A stretch of DNA of 25,000 nucleotides, taken from assembly GCA_015478945.1 (NCBI GenBank), contig JABUQX010028456.1, positions 1 to 25,000 of the forward strand, written 5' to 3'. Of the stretch, positions 8,590 through 19,970 are shown piece after piece (position 1 is the stretch's first letter; each line of letters opens with the position of its first letter). A program made the translations under genes and the position numbers. Source of the DNA: Trachelipus rathkii. Taxonomy: Eukaryota; Arthropoda; Malacostraca; Isopoda; Trachelipodidae. The notes below the pieces were generated by a model. That model had not been told where the DNA came from. It saw nothing but the letters and a program-made list of their open reading frames with translations, and did no database searches.

Positions 8590-9420
8590 GGTGAATGTAA
8601 AGAAATTTTGAGAGGATTAGTTAGGGTTTGGCAGGGTGTGTAAAAGTAGGGATTTGAAAGTAAATGTACAAAGGAGTAAGTTGTTGGTAGTGGGTGAGGT
8701 TAGTTCGTGTTATGAAGTCATATTGGATGGTAAGCAATTGTAGCAATTAACTGAATATAAATATTTAGGATATAAATTGGATGAGAATAGAACAGAAGAT
8801 ACAGTGTGTATGAGGAAAGTTGTGAATGGAAAGAAGGTGAGTGGTGCAAATAAGTCCTTGGTCAATACAAATGGACAAAATCTCAAGTGCGCCTGGATTT
8901 TGCATGAGGGTAAGTCGTTACCTGTGTTATTTTATAGTATTGAAACTATGAGATGGAATAAGAGGTATTGAACTAAGGTGCAATGTGCTCAGATGGATAA
9001 TCTTAGGAGCATGTTAGGTATGAGAAGAATAGATAAAATGAAGAATGAACGTTTGAGAGAATTGTGGGGTGTGTGGTGTGTGGTGTGAGAGAATAAATGA
9101 TGTATTGAAATAGTTGATGATATGGAAAGGATGAATAATAATCGGTTGGTTATTCGTTTGTATAGTGCTGAGTGTGCTTGGAATCAACCGGTTGTGAGAC
9201 CAAAGAAAAAAAGTGGATTGACCAGTAAAGGAATGAGAGTTTGGAGGAGGCAAAAAAGAAAGATGAATAATAGGAGTGAATGGCAAGGTTTTTTGAAGGG
9301 GTACGATTGTAGGTCTGACCCAGGATGAACACCACATTGACGAGATACCACAGTGAGGGTCGCTTATGGTCTTGTGAAACCCTAGGATGGATATTTTATA
9401 CTCTGGCAAGCTCTCACTTA
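8590..9420 (+). pseudogene. Non-LTR retrotransposon ORF2, 3' end (5'-truncated)
   Basis: The plus-strand text runs in order: RDLKVNVQRSKLLVVGE, YEVILDGKQL, TEYKYLGYKLDENRTE, RKVVNGKKVSGANKSLVNTN, CAWILHEGKSLPVLFYSIET, MDNLRSMLGMRRIDKMKNER, DDMERMNNNRL, ECAWNQPVVRPKKK and finally NRSEWQGFLKG. This is the post-RT thumb and C-terminal region of the same non-LTR family as the minus-strand relic at 1400-2095. The longest open piece is 8777-8971, and two or three frameshifts and one stop (after RWNKRY) break the rest. The RT catalytic core and endonuclease are absent, a 5' truncation typical of LINE insertion. The 3' untranslated part probably extends to about 9420. Confidence 0.8.
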
Positions 9421-9622
9421 ATGATTAGGAGAGGTTGGTAAGGGGGGGAGGGGCAGCTTTCCATTAAAAATATGTCATGCTCTTCTTATTTTCTTTTTTA
9501 TTAATTTATTTATTTTAACTGAACAATTAGATTAAAAAGATCAAGAGGGTATAAGAAAGTATTTTTTCAATGCATTTGTTAACCAAAAAAACTATATTTA
9601 AAATGAATAAACAGCCATGATA

Positions 9623-9625
<3 letters not shown>
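9421..9625. other. AT-rich spacer
   Basis: Contains a G run (GGGGGGGAGGGG, about 9440-9452) and an AT-rich tail. No feature was recognised. Confidence 0.4.
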
Positions 9626-9626
<1 letters not shown>

Positions 9627-9658
<32 letters not shown>

Positions 9659-9660
9659 TA

Positions 9661-9706
<46 letters not shown>

Positions 9707-9862
9707 ATATTTATATATATACTACTTATATATATATATAGGTATATATATAAATATATATATATATATATTATATATATATATCTAAATATAATATATA
9801 TGAAAAAAAAACAAAAAAAATATAAAAAAATATATATATATATATAATATATATATATAATA
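9627..9862. repeat. Long (TA)n tract with A-rich interruption
   Basis: TA repeat interrupted by an A-rich block at about 9802-9830. Open frames here encode only Tyr/Ile repeats and are not genes. Confidence 0.9.
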
Positions 9863-10977
9863 TTACAAAATCAAAAGAAAAAAATAAAAGAATTTAATTT
9901 TATAGAATAATTAACTACTTTAAATTTTGTCTTTTATTAATTATTGACCAAGGTGTTTGTTTAAATATATTAAGAAACTTCTAAAGCATCAAAAAAATGG
10001 GGTAAAGGATCTGTTTTTAGTACACATAGATAATTAAAATAAGTCTAAAATATTGAAAAGCTTAATTTTTTTTTCTAATCATGCAGTTCAATAATCATTA
10101 ATCAGTACTTTATTAAGTGCTATGTAAATTGTTACATATTTAGCTGTAATTTAAATAAATTTTTTTAATATGGCATTTAAAGGAGTAGCTTCAGCCATAC
10201 AAGTAGCATGATGAAGAGTCATGTGGCGGTATGAAATGCCTTTTTGTTATTCAATGGTGAATACCTGGCAGAAAGCATGAATAGCCAGAATACTTGTAAT
10301 GAATATTTAGTGCACCACTAGTATAGAATGTAACCCAAGTCAACTCCCCCTACAACTTGTAAATCCACCAGAAATATGCGAAAATTAAATTACTTTTATT
10401 ATTTCCTACAACCAACTCAGTTTATTATTATCCTACAGATAATTTTTATTTTAACACTAGTTTTTCAATGCATGTTTATTCTGCTCATGAATTAAATGGG
10501 TTAGCTATATTCATTTGAATACTTTATATTGGTATTTCATTTAGTATAACCAGTTTTTATTGTCTGTAAAAGTTTCATAAAAATACATGAGGAGAGTAAT
10601 GCTTCTTTTCTATAATTATCAGTTTTCCTTCATGAAGGTATCTAAATCAAATATTGAAATATAGAACATAAAATGGTAGAAAATAATTAAAACAAACTTC
10701 AAATAATTTGGAAAACTATTTTTTGTACATTAGATACAAAAAAAAAAATTTTTAAAAATTATATTAAAATTTTAACCACTTTTGTTTTTTTTTTTTTTTT
10801 TATTAACAACACACTAATAGGATTCTTTATTATAATGAATTCTTCTATGATTATAAACGATTTGATAATAAATATGTTTGCATCAAGAGCTAATCAAAAC
10901 ATTAATCATTAAATCAATGATTAATAATCAAGATCATTAAAAAAATCAGTTTTATAATTATGCATAACTCTATAATT
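9863..10977. other. AT-rich gene-free stretch
   Basis: No coding, RNA or repeat structure was recognised over about 1.1 kb, apart from homopolymer A and T runs near 10738-10800 and a few ATTAATCATT-like repeats at 10900-10940. Confidence 0.5.
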
Positions 10978-10978
10978 A

Positions 10979-11093
10979 CATATATTATATATATATATTA
11001 TATATATATATAAGTATATATAAAATATATAATATATTATTATACTCACTATATATATTATATATATATATATATATATAATATATATATATA
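10979..11093. repeat. (TA)n tract
   Basis: Interrupted TA repeat. Confidence 0.85.
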
Positions 11094-11210
11094 AGGTCCA
11101 GATATTATCGAGCCTTGAAAATAAATTGGATGTTGCCTAGATTAATGGCGGCTTCCCATAACATTTGTAATTAGAGTGAAATTTTATAAAGGAAACTATT
11201 TTTAAGGCTT

Positions 11211-11325
11211 ATATATATATATATATATATTATATTATATATTAATATTATTATATATATTATATATATATAATATATTATATATATATATATATAATAT
11301 ATATATATTAATATATATATATTTT
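11211..11325. repeat. (TA)n tract
   Basis: Interrupted TA repeat. Confidence 0.85.
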
Positions 11326-11429
11326 AGAGTGATCTAAAGCTGACATCATGTAACTCGAGAACGGCAGCACCTACAGTAAAACAAATTATATATTTGGAAC
11401 CTTATCAATTTTATTAAATAAAGTATGGA

Positions 11430-11755
11430 AATGTCCCACCTACTGTTCCCGTCGGCTTGAGCCCCCTTGCCGTGTAAATACCTTTACAAATATATATAGA
11501 TACTATGTCCCCCCCCGCTTGAGCTCCCCCCCCTAAAAAAATAGTCCAATTTTTGTTTAATTTTTTTTTTTTTTTACATTTTCCTACATAAAATTTTACA
11601 AGGATTCAAAAATGTATTCTTTTCCCTATAGCTATTATAGTGTTTTTTGAGAATTTTTTTTTTTTTTTTTTACATTTTCTTTCTGGCAGCTAAAATTTAA
11701 CAAAGGATCTCCAACAATGTATTCCTTTTCTGTAGGTATTGTAGTTTTTGAAATT
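11430..11755. repeat. Two-copy tandem duplication, period about 96 bp
   Basis: A T-run followed by TACATTTTC.....TAAAATTTtACAA.GGAT...AATGTATTC.TTTTC.gTAG.TATTgTAGT occurs starting at 11575 and again at 11671. Just upstream, CGGCTTGAGCCCCCTTGCC (about 11453) and CCGCTTGAGCTCCCCCCCC (about 11515) are another related pair. So two adjacent units with C-rich and T-rich parts are duplicated. No coding potential was seen. Confidence 0.6.
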
Positions 11756-11777
11756 AGCTATGGATTGTGTCTCTTCT

Positions 11778-11815
11778 AGAGGATGGCCATCGATATCTAT
11801 CGAGTTATTAGCGAT
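11778..11815. other. Possible lone hAT-like terminal sequence
   Basis: GGATGGCCATCGATATCTAT resembles the GGATGGCCGATATCT end of the hAT-like element at 19665-23513. It lies next to a (TA)n tract. No partner end was found, so this is tentative. Confidence 0.3.
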
Positions 11816-11959
11816 ATATATATATATATACTATATATAGTATATATAAATATATATATATTATATATTATATATATTATTATATACTACTATAGTATAT
11901 ATATAATATAACTATATATATATATATATATATATACTACTAATATATATATATATATA

Positions 11960-12001
<42 letters not shown>

Positions 12002-12080
12002 TATATATATATTCAATATATTATATATTATATATAATATATATAATATATTATATATATTTATATATATATATATTATA
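11813..12080. repeat. Long (TA)n tract
   Basis: About 270 bases of TA repeat with CTA interruptions. Confidence 0.9.
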
Positions 12081-12516
12081 AAGCTATATACTCAATGAAT
12101 TAATTCAGCATTTAGTAATGTTTTCAATAAAATTTAAATGTGTCGATTTTCATTAAAGAATCCCACCAAGTTACTTTTATCATCTGCATGTGTGTCAAGA
12201 TTAACCTTTGAACATAAATTTTAATTATTAAATTTATAATAATGGGACATTGCTATTGGAGTCTACATCACTGCCAACTTCCAATATTAATATTAAAATG
12301 TAATTACTGGTGCAATGTGTACCTTTTAAGAAGAAAATTTCATAGTTCCCTTACTAACCCATTCTCACCTTTCTGAGAAGATTACCACATATTGCATATT
12401 AAGCCTGAAAAGAATCGAAAGATTTCTTTTATAAGAAAAATAATTTTGATTTCATTCGATTAATTACTGATAAATTTTTTGGACTCTTGAAAGAAGAGCG
12501 GCGCAGATATAAACCA
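12081..12516. other. AT-rich gene-free stretch
   Basis: Nothing recognised. Confidence 0.5.
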
Positions 12517-12517
12517 T

Positions 12518-12530
12518 ATATATATATAAC

Positions 12531-12593
<63 letters not shown>

Positions 12594-12650
12594 CTATATC
12601 TAATTATATATATACTTTATATCATATATATATATTATACCTATTATATA
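12518..12650. repeat. (TA)n tract
   Basis: Interrupted TA repeat. Confidence 0.85.
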
Positions 12651-14456
12651 CTTAAACTCTTTTTAAAAAGGGAGGAGAATTATACAAATAGTAACCTTCA
12701 GGAAAAATCCTGTACTTTTATGAAACTTTAGAAAAAATTTAAATTAATATTGTAAATGATACAATATTTCACCACAAATGCAAGTTTTACTTTTTCTTGT
12801 ATTAATTAATAAAAGTTGAAAAACTAATAATGGATTTTTATTTGAAATTAATGAAATTTTCAAATATATACATCCTCATGGAACAAAACTTAATGTAAAA
12901 TAAAAAAATTTGAAACTACCTTTCTAACAATTAAAATAATTTTAGGAAAATATTTAAAACAAGTTGCAAAATAACTATATATTTTTAACTAAAATATATG
13001 ATTATATAGTGGAATCCATTACATTGTGAATATTTTCAAACCTTAGTTACAATTTTAATAATTAAAAATTCTTTAATTTATAGGAAAAAAGTCGCGTATG
13101 TCTATAATTTGGAGCACAACAAACAATGAACTATCCATCTAGGTACTGTGGATCGCTTCAGAACTGATTTGGAATATTTTTTTAAATTATATATTAATTT
13201 TATGCCAGTTTCAACAGAATATTTATAATAATTGATTAGATGGAGGCTCAGGCTATGGCTCTGGTAAACTTATTTAATTTAAATTAAGCTGTATTTTTAA
13301 TTCTGGACAATAAGATGATCATAAGAAATATTAGAAATAATGAGGCAGTAAAGAAGCAATGGGCTATTGAAGACTGGTTCCCAGTCAAATAATAATATCA
13401 AACGACATGCTCATGTGCAATCTCTCATTACCTAATAAAAACAATAATTGCAAAGGGTGGTTTAACATATTAAACAAAAACTAAATGTATACATGGCATA
13501 CACCACAACAATAAATATTCCTCATGTGACTAAGTATCATGATAATAGGGGATAAATAAACTCACAACTTTTAAAAAAATTAAGTAATGGGGACCTATAT
13601 GTAGGCCTTTAACATAAAGTATGGAAGACAGGTAACGAAAGCCCATGGGCTTATCAATGACTGTAATCCAGCACACTAGAATAAAGAACAATCACATAAC
13701 CATGCTCATGGAACAACAAACTGAACAAGAAGCAATCCTAGGGCCTGTCAAATAATTTACATAACTTTGATAGGATTGTGTTTCATACTAATTTTTTTTT
13801 CCTTCTAATTTATCGGAAAATCTATTTAATATTGTTTTACAATTTAAATAACCATAGTATGACCAAAGACTTCAAGAATTAACACTTTAAATATAGCATA
13901 AGTAGAGCTTATCCTAGAGTAAACGTCAATACACGGGCCTAGAATATGTTTGTAGTATATACCATAGATTTCCCCCCAGCACATTCCACACCAACTGAGA
14001 TAAATATGTTTATTTTTTTAAAGGCATTCTCTTTATCCAGACCCATATTTTAAAATTAAAAATAAAAATTTACATCATTTAAATCATTTCCACCATAATT
14101 TCACTACTTTCGTAAGCATTCTTATTGCACTGGTCAACCCCCTATCATTTGCACATCAATTTCTCAATATAAGAGCAATATTTTGCGAATAAATGAATAC
14201 TTTAATCTATTCTAAATAATAAATGTATAAAATATATTAACATTTTTTTAATATTAATCGTAAATATTATAAATAAAATTAAACAAAATTTTAAGTTAGG
14301 GGAATTTTATACACCATTCACAAAAAAACCTCGTCAGAGTCCTCAAATAGCCGAGAAATGCGCCGCCGCCGAGTTGTCAGCAAAACAAAGGCAAAGACTA
14401 TTCTATCAAATGGGATAAGTATATAATGCGGTAACTTAATAATATAATAAACTATG
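12651..14456. other. AT-rich gene-free stretch of 1.8 kb
   Basis: No coding text of a known family, inverted repeat or RNA gene was found on either strand. The short GC-rich spot at 14352-14378 (GCGCCGCCGCCGAG) stands out, but I could not assign it. Confidence 0.45.
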
Positions 14457-14568
14457 AAGTTAAGTTAAGTTTTTTAAGAAAAAAATTCTTAATAGTGGCA
14501 AGCTTCTGGCATAATTCCAGAAGCTTGCCACTAAAGAAATTTTTCTTAAAAAATTTAACTTAACTTAC
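14457..14568. repeat. Near-perfect inverted repeat (hairpin), arms about 52 bp
   Basis: Arm one (14457-14509) runs from AAGTTAAGTTAAG through AAGAAAAA to AGTGGCAAGCTTCTGG. After a 7-base loop (CATAATT), CCAGAAGCTTGCCACT starts the second arm, which reads back to CTTAACTTAACTTA. The inner 16 base pairs are perfect and the outer parts carry only a few mismatches or small gaps. It could form a stable cruciform or hairpin, or be a miniature foldback element. No coding content. Confidence 0.88.
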
Positions 14569-14643
14569 TTTCTGAACTTAGAATTTTTTTGAACTTAGAA
14601 ATTTTTTTTTTAGAAATATGACTTAATTCAAATATGACTTTTC

Positions 14644-14825
14644 CCATATATATATAATATATTAAGCAGGAAATATTTATATTATATATTATATATAATT
14701 ATTATACTATATATATATAATATATATATATATATCGTAATATAATATATATATATATATATATGCCAATATATATATATTAATATATTATATATATTAT
14801 ATACTATTATAATAATATAAATATT
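14644..14825. repeat. (TA)n tract
   Basis: Interrupted TA repeat with short islands (GCAGGAAATATT, ATCGTAAT, GCCAA). Confidence 0.85.
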
Positions 14826-14919
14826 AGAAAAGTATAACCTGATTTTTTAGAATGAAACAAGTTTGCCACGCTTCTAGGTCTAAGTTCTTACTTTTAAGGG
14901 TAAAAAAAATGCCTTTGTT

Positions 14920-15085
14920 CTTGTTCATAGGCGCGGCTGTAGGCGCAAAAGAATTGGCTGTGCGCTATTGCTTTAGTGGCGCTTTTTAAAAATTGTTGCG
15001 GTCCCTATGGTTCGCGCCTACGAGTTGATAGTGCGCCATAAGAGCGCATAGGCGCACTCTCGGTGGCACAACGCTGCCAGCTCTG
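14920..15085. mobile_element. GC-rich probable DNA-transposon end with GGCGC repeats
   Basis: A GC-rich island in AT-rich surroundings. GGCGC/GCGCC motifs recur on both strands (ATAGGCGCGG, TAGGCGCAAA, GTGGCGC, CGCGCCTA, TGCGCCATA, ATAGGCGCAC). The right edge, read on the minus strand, is CAGAGCTGGCAGCGTTGTGC, beginning with the CAGAG type of tip seen in hAT elements, and it is followed at once by a (TA)n tract. The clustered subterminal motifs fit a transposase-binding region. No matching left end was found within several hundred bases. Confidence 0.42.
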
Positions 15086-15086
15086 A

Positions 15087-15236
15087 TGTATAATATATAT
15101 AGTATATAAATATATATAGTATTTATATAGATATATATATATTATATATATAATATAATATATATGATATAATATATATATATATATTAATAGGATAATA
15201 TATATATATATATATGGAGGGTTATATATATATACA
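15087..15236. repeat. (TA)n tract
   Basis: Interrupted TA repeat following the GC-rich transposon end. Confidence 0.85.
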
Positions 15237-16025
15237 CATTTATGTAGTGACTATTAATGGGAAACACAAATATAATTAAAATATATACATAATCGGATAA
15301 TAGATTAAAATAAATTTAAAGAAATATTTAAATTTAAATAAATTAATTAATTTTTATTTGTTTCAATATATTTATTTCCAATAAGTTTTGGTGGGAACCA
15401 AAAAAAAAAAAATCTGGTAAAAACACAGTTATTTGGAGAAAATCTTAAATTTGGTGAACTTTATTTTAAAATTAATCTTCAGAGTATTTTAAGCGGCAAC
15501 AATTACAGCCCGTGGCATATTGTAAAATCCAAGGTCTACCAAAGCGTGGTTGGGTGTTCTTCATTTTTTTTTGAAGTTACAGGTAATGTATATATTTACT
15601 ATTATTCCGTTTAATTAAGGAACCTCTTAGTTTTGTGTAATTTTGGTAAAGAACTATCGTATGAAATCCTGGTGATTTTTTAGTCCTGGTATATTGAAAT
15701 AAAATAAATGCATAAAAACTCTTTAACTGTTTAAGAAAAGCGGAGCCACTACAAGTTTAACAATCTGTTGCTAGAATTCCTTTTCAATTCATTAATTTTG
15801 GTAGGCCTAGTTACAATGTTTAAACTATTTAATTATCTATCTTGGTTAGGATTCTTAAAAAATTTACGAAAACCTAATTCGTGAAATAAACGTAGCCCTC
15901 ATGTCTGACCAAAAGACAGATTTAAGAGATTTAAAGTATCCCATCCCAATGCAATGTTAGCGTACATGTATCACGCTGGCAATAGGTTACTCAGGCAGCT
16001 GGAAGTTTTGTAATAGTAGAGCAGA
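15237..16025. other. AT-rich gene-free stretch
   Basis: No feature was recognised over about 0.8 kb before the foldback repeat. Confidence 0.45.
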
Positions 16026-16029
16026 ACAG

Positions 16030-16880
16030 CGGCATCACCGATTTTTATAAAAATCACAGGATACTCTAAAAGAATAATGAATAAAAAAGCCGTATTATAG
16101 AGTTCAACAAATTCTGACAAATATTTTTTTTCCACACCAGTTTATATATTCATCCCTATGTTAAAGTAAACTGGTGCCAAACCTCTCATATATAAATAAT
16201 TAATCCACCAAAAAAATATTTGGTAAATTGTTAAAATTGCTGCTCCATCACCGATTTTTTATGAAAATCACAGGATATAAACTCTAAAATAATATACATG
16301 AAGAATAGTGAAAACGAAAATTCTTGCTTCTCTTTTTAGGAAAAAAAGTTAGCCCTCTCAAGTTGTTAAAATCCCATAAGACTTTTCATTTTATTAATAT
16401 TGTTCCACCAAGGTTAGGTCTCATTTCAGGCCCTCTAAGTAAGGTTATGATAAGTTTTGTTAGGTATACACCAGAGAAAATCCTATGTAGAATTAACAAT
16501 CTTATCATAACCTGAACTAAGGATGGCCATAAAATGAGCATCAAACGATTTTTATAATTATAAGTCTTGGTTGAGGGCCAAAGACTTTCAGAGCTGTATA
16601 ACTTTTTTCTAAAGAGACTGGCCGATTTTCGTTTTCACTATTCTTATTATTTTTTTTTAGAGTATATCCTGTGATTTTCAAAAAAAAAAAAAAATCTTTT
16701 TTTTTTAATAACGAATCCTATGGAGTTTTTTTTAACAACTTTGAGAGGCTGTAATTTTCCTAAGGAAACAAATGATTTTTCGTTTTCAACGTATTCTTTA
16801 ATATTGTTTTTTTACAGTATATGTCCTGTGATTTTCATAAAATTCGGGGGTGACAACCCTCTGGGTAACAATTACCAAAT
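16030..16880. repeat. Large foldback repeat with four copies of a shared subunit
   Basis: The block CACCGATTTTT..GAAAATCACAGGATA..ACTCTAAAA, continuing to GAATAGTGAAAACGAAAA, occurs in direct orientation at about 16035 and 16247. It occurs inverted at about 16622-16697 and 16780-16865. The innermost pair is GGTTATGATAAG (16443-16454) against CTTATCATAACC (16501-16512). Between these the two halves remain recognisable inverted copies (TCTCTTTTTAGGAAAAAAAG against the reverse of the 16608-16630 region; CTCATTT..GGCC against its reverse at 16521-16540). The symmetry centre is about 16478, giving arms of at least 200 bp. The small open frames at 16324-16515 and 16720-16920 fall inside it and look incidental. 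Confidence 0.7.
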
Positions 16881-16920
16881 ATTTAAATTAGTTTTAGGAC
16901 CCATTAAGTTTAGGGTTTAA

Positions 16921-17713
16921 TGAAATTTTGTTAATTAAATAAAAGTAATTCTGTTCAACACTGGCCTTCCAACCTTTGAATTTTTTTTTGAACTTAAAAT
17001 TTTATTTTTATTTATATTTGGCAATGTTGCTTCTAGGTATATCAAAACCTTGATTAATTTTTAAAATTGATTTTAGAATCTGTTAACCATAATTATCACA
17101 GAAAAAAATAAAAATGCACGCTCTCAGGGGGAAAAGAAAGAAGTTAAAACTCCCATAGGCTATTGGGTGATTGTGGATAATTATAGAGGTAATTGTGGAG
17201 TAGGCCTATTACCGACTTGTTTCATGTAAATACTGTATCAAACTATAAACATTTAATTTACAAAAATGGTTTTAAAAAATTATTTTAAATTTATTTTTTA
17301 AATTTGATACACTTGCTTATAAAATAGATTTTATATATTTGTGGAAAAAAAAGATAAAAAAAAGTTAATGATATTGATAATCTGAAACACATTTGACAGT
17401 GTTTCTTCATCCTTACCTGAGCAAAATTTGGGCTAATTATGATTTTTGAAGCATTACTTTTTATATTTTTATTGAAAATATGAACTTAAAATGTACTCAA
17501 ATCTTTAATAATAACTTTAAATAACTTTTTGATACCATTTTTGTACATGAATATTTTATAATTTTAATCCAATATTGCCATATTTCAGAGTCCGTAATTA
17601 TCCATAAATACTAGCAATTGTTAGTCAAACTGACCATGCCATCTTATTGTATAATGCAAAATAGGTGATTAGAGCAAAAAGAAATTCAAGTTACTACTTC
17701 ACAATATATATAT
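16921..17713. other. AT-rich gene-free stretch
   Basis: Nothing recognised between the foldback repeat and the next transposon. Confidence 0.45.
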
Positions 17714-18928
17714 CAGGGATGGGGAGTCGGGAGTCGATTTCCCAAAAAGTTGGGAGTCTGAGTCAGGAGTCGATTTAAAAAAAACTACGCGACTCCCCAA
17801 CACTCAAATTTTGTATATAATTTTTCAAAATTTGGAAAGAACTTAATTGAATTTTATTATAAAAGAAATACATTTTTTTATTTTGACATTTGTTTGTAGC
17901 CAATTTAAGTTTATTTTTAATTTTTCCTTATATTAAAAGAAAAAAACTTTTTCCAGCGATAAATTTTAACATTTTCTAGTGGTAATTAGGCTTTTTCAAC
18001 CTAGGTCCCGAATACGTTAATATTTTTCTTGAGAAACCAGCAGTTCATCCTATGTTCAAAATAAAATTCAGCTTTAAATGATGCAAATAGAGATATTGAA
18101 CCTTTTTATATAATATATATATATATATATATATCTACATATATACTTATCTAGCGATATTCCCAGTTTGTATATATATCTATTCTAATTGAGTACACGT
18201 CCTTTCATTCATTGTTTCTACAAATATCATTGCAGCTGTAAAAATTTTTTTTTTTTTTTTTGCAACTACAATCAACGTATTCAAGTTATCCATCACTGCA
18301 CTTTGGCGGGCGGGGTGGTTGTTGTGGGAGCTAATATTGTAATCTAGGGGTGTTGTTAAGACTATTTTTTTTTATTTAAATTAATGTTTTAATATTAAAA
18401 AGGCAAATACTTTTAAAAAGGCAAATAAATACTGTTTATAAACTAAAAAATGTACTTGACTCCCTATGTGTATTGTGTATTAACGAATTATCAACAGCGA
18501 GTGATGCTATTAATAATCCATAAACAAAATTTAAAATCAAGTAGAGTACATAACTGATTCTAAAATAGTCACCAATTATAAGAGTTGCAATGAGCTAAAA
18601 GATCGGATATATATACTCATATTTATGTACGATGTGCTGGCGCTCACATTGTGGTTGTGTCATGAAGTAATATTTCTGTAAGCTAATGGTGTGAATTTCT
18701 AATATATATTTAAATTTTTTTCGGTGGTAGTAGCACGCCGAAAATCTATCTACCCACAACCAGTAAGTGGTGGTAAGATAATTTAATAAATAATTAATAG
18801 TTTGATAAAAAATATAAATAATTAATTAGTTCCTGGTAGAACAATAATTATTTTTCTTTACGTTTGGCTGGGGTTTGTAGTTTGTGAGCAAAAATGACCT
18901 TGATTATATATATATATATAATATATAT

Positions 18929-18961
<33 letters not shown>

Positions 18962-19153
18962 TAATATATAATATATATTTTAATCTTATTTTATTTATTT
19001 ATTTATTTATTTAATTTATTTGAGATTTGCGATTAAAACTTTTCCATTGTGGAGTAGGAGTCGGTTGTTTTTGAAAATTTGGGAGTTGGTTGTTTTTAAA
19101 ATTGACTCTGGGAGTCTGAGTCAATATTATTTTTTTTCAACTTCCCATCCTTG
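17714..19153. mobile_element. Non-autonomous hAT-like element with GGAGTC subterminal repeats
   Basis: The left tip is CAGGGATGGGGAGTCGGGAG. The right tip, on the reverse strand, is CAAGGATGGGAAGTTG. Both ends are filled with GGAGTC/GACTCC/GGAGTCTGAGTC motifs (17724-17800 and 19045-19130), which look like transposase-binding repeats. The CAGGGATGG tip is typical of hAT elements. The flanks are TATATATA on both sides, so an 8-bp target duplication is possible but cannot be told apart from the surrounding TA repeat. The 1.44-kb interior has no recognisable transposase, so it would need one supplied in trans. Confidence 0.68.
18905..19020. repeat. (TA)n and (TTTA)n microsatellites
   Basis: A TA repeat (18905-18982) is followed by a TTTA tetranucleotide run (about 18985-19020), inside the hAT-like element. 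A shorter TA run lies at 18108-18135. Confidence 0.85.
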
Positions 19154-19581
19154 ATATATATATATATATATAACATTAAAAATTTTTAGGTATTAGGTTA
19201 GGTACTTATTTAATTTTAATAATAGAAGTGCTACTTATTTCATTTTATTGGTACAAAATTAACCATAATATTTTTTGCGCCATCACTACCTTTTACTTTA
19301 CTATATATATACTATAGGGTATTAACTAGCAAGTATATATATATATATATATAATATATGTTATATATTATGCTTACATTTACAGAAACATTTATATAGT
19401 AGAAAGTTAGGCTTACATTTCGACTTAAAAACCATCTAAGCTTCTTCAACTGCTTTAAAAAAATTTTGAAATGTTTTTTTTTTCTTATATAATAGTAAGT
19501 AAGGTAAAAATGAAATATTATAACTTATAAATGTTATACAATATTTAATTTGAAATATACATATTAAAGCTACAATATATT

Positions 19582-19620
<39 letters not shown>

Positions 19621-19664
19621 ATAGTATCATAAATACTCATATATATATATATATCTACTATATT
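19154..19664. other. AT-rich spacer with short (TA)n runs
   Basis: TA runs lie at about 19155-19172, 19335-19360, 19586-19620 and 19638-19655. No gene was seen. Confidence 0.6.
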
Positions 19665-19784
19665 AAGGGATGGGCGGATAGTGAAATATAGCCGGATCGG
19701 ATATCGGCTGGAAGTTAAAACGGATATCCGGATATCCGACCGGATATCTGGTGGATATTTCGGCAGTCTGTTATCACTATACTA

Positions 19785-19933
19785 CCAGTATAATGGTAAA
19801 TAGGGTATAGCACAGGACTTTTCATATTTATATATAAAAAAAATTCCAAATTCCAAATCAAATAAGGGATACATATAAATAAACTTCTATATATTCTGTT
19901 ATATGTACTATATTATATTATATTATTATTGGA

Positions 19934-19970
<37 letters not shown>

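Noticed and set aside
9014..9409. 131-codon minus-strand frame, the longest open frame of the window
   Set aside because: It lies opposite the plus-strand retrotransposon C-terminus, which matches a known family block by block. The minus frame shows no domain and is low in complexity.
16324..16920. Small plus-strand frames at 16324-16515 and 16720-16920
   Set aside because: Both fall inside the foldback repeat, and their sequence is explained by its inverted units. No family similarity.
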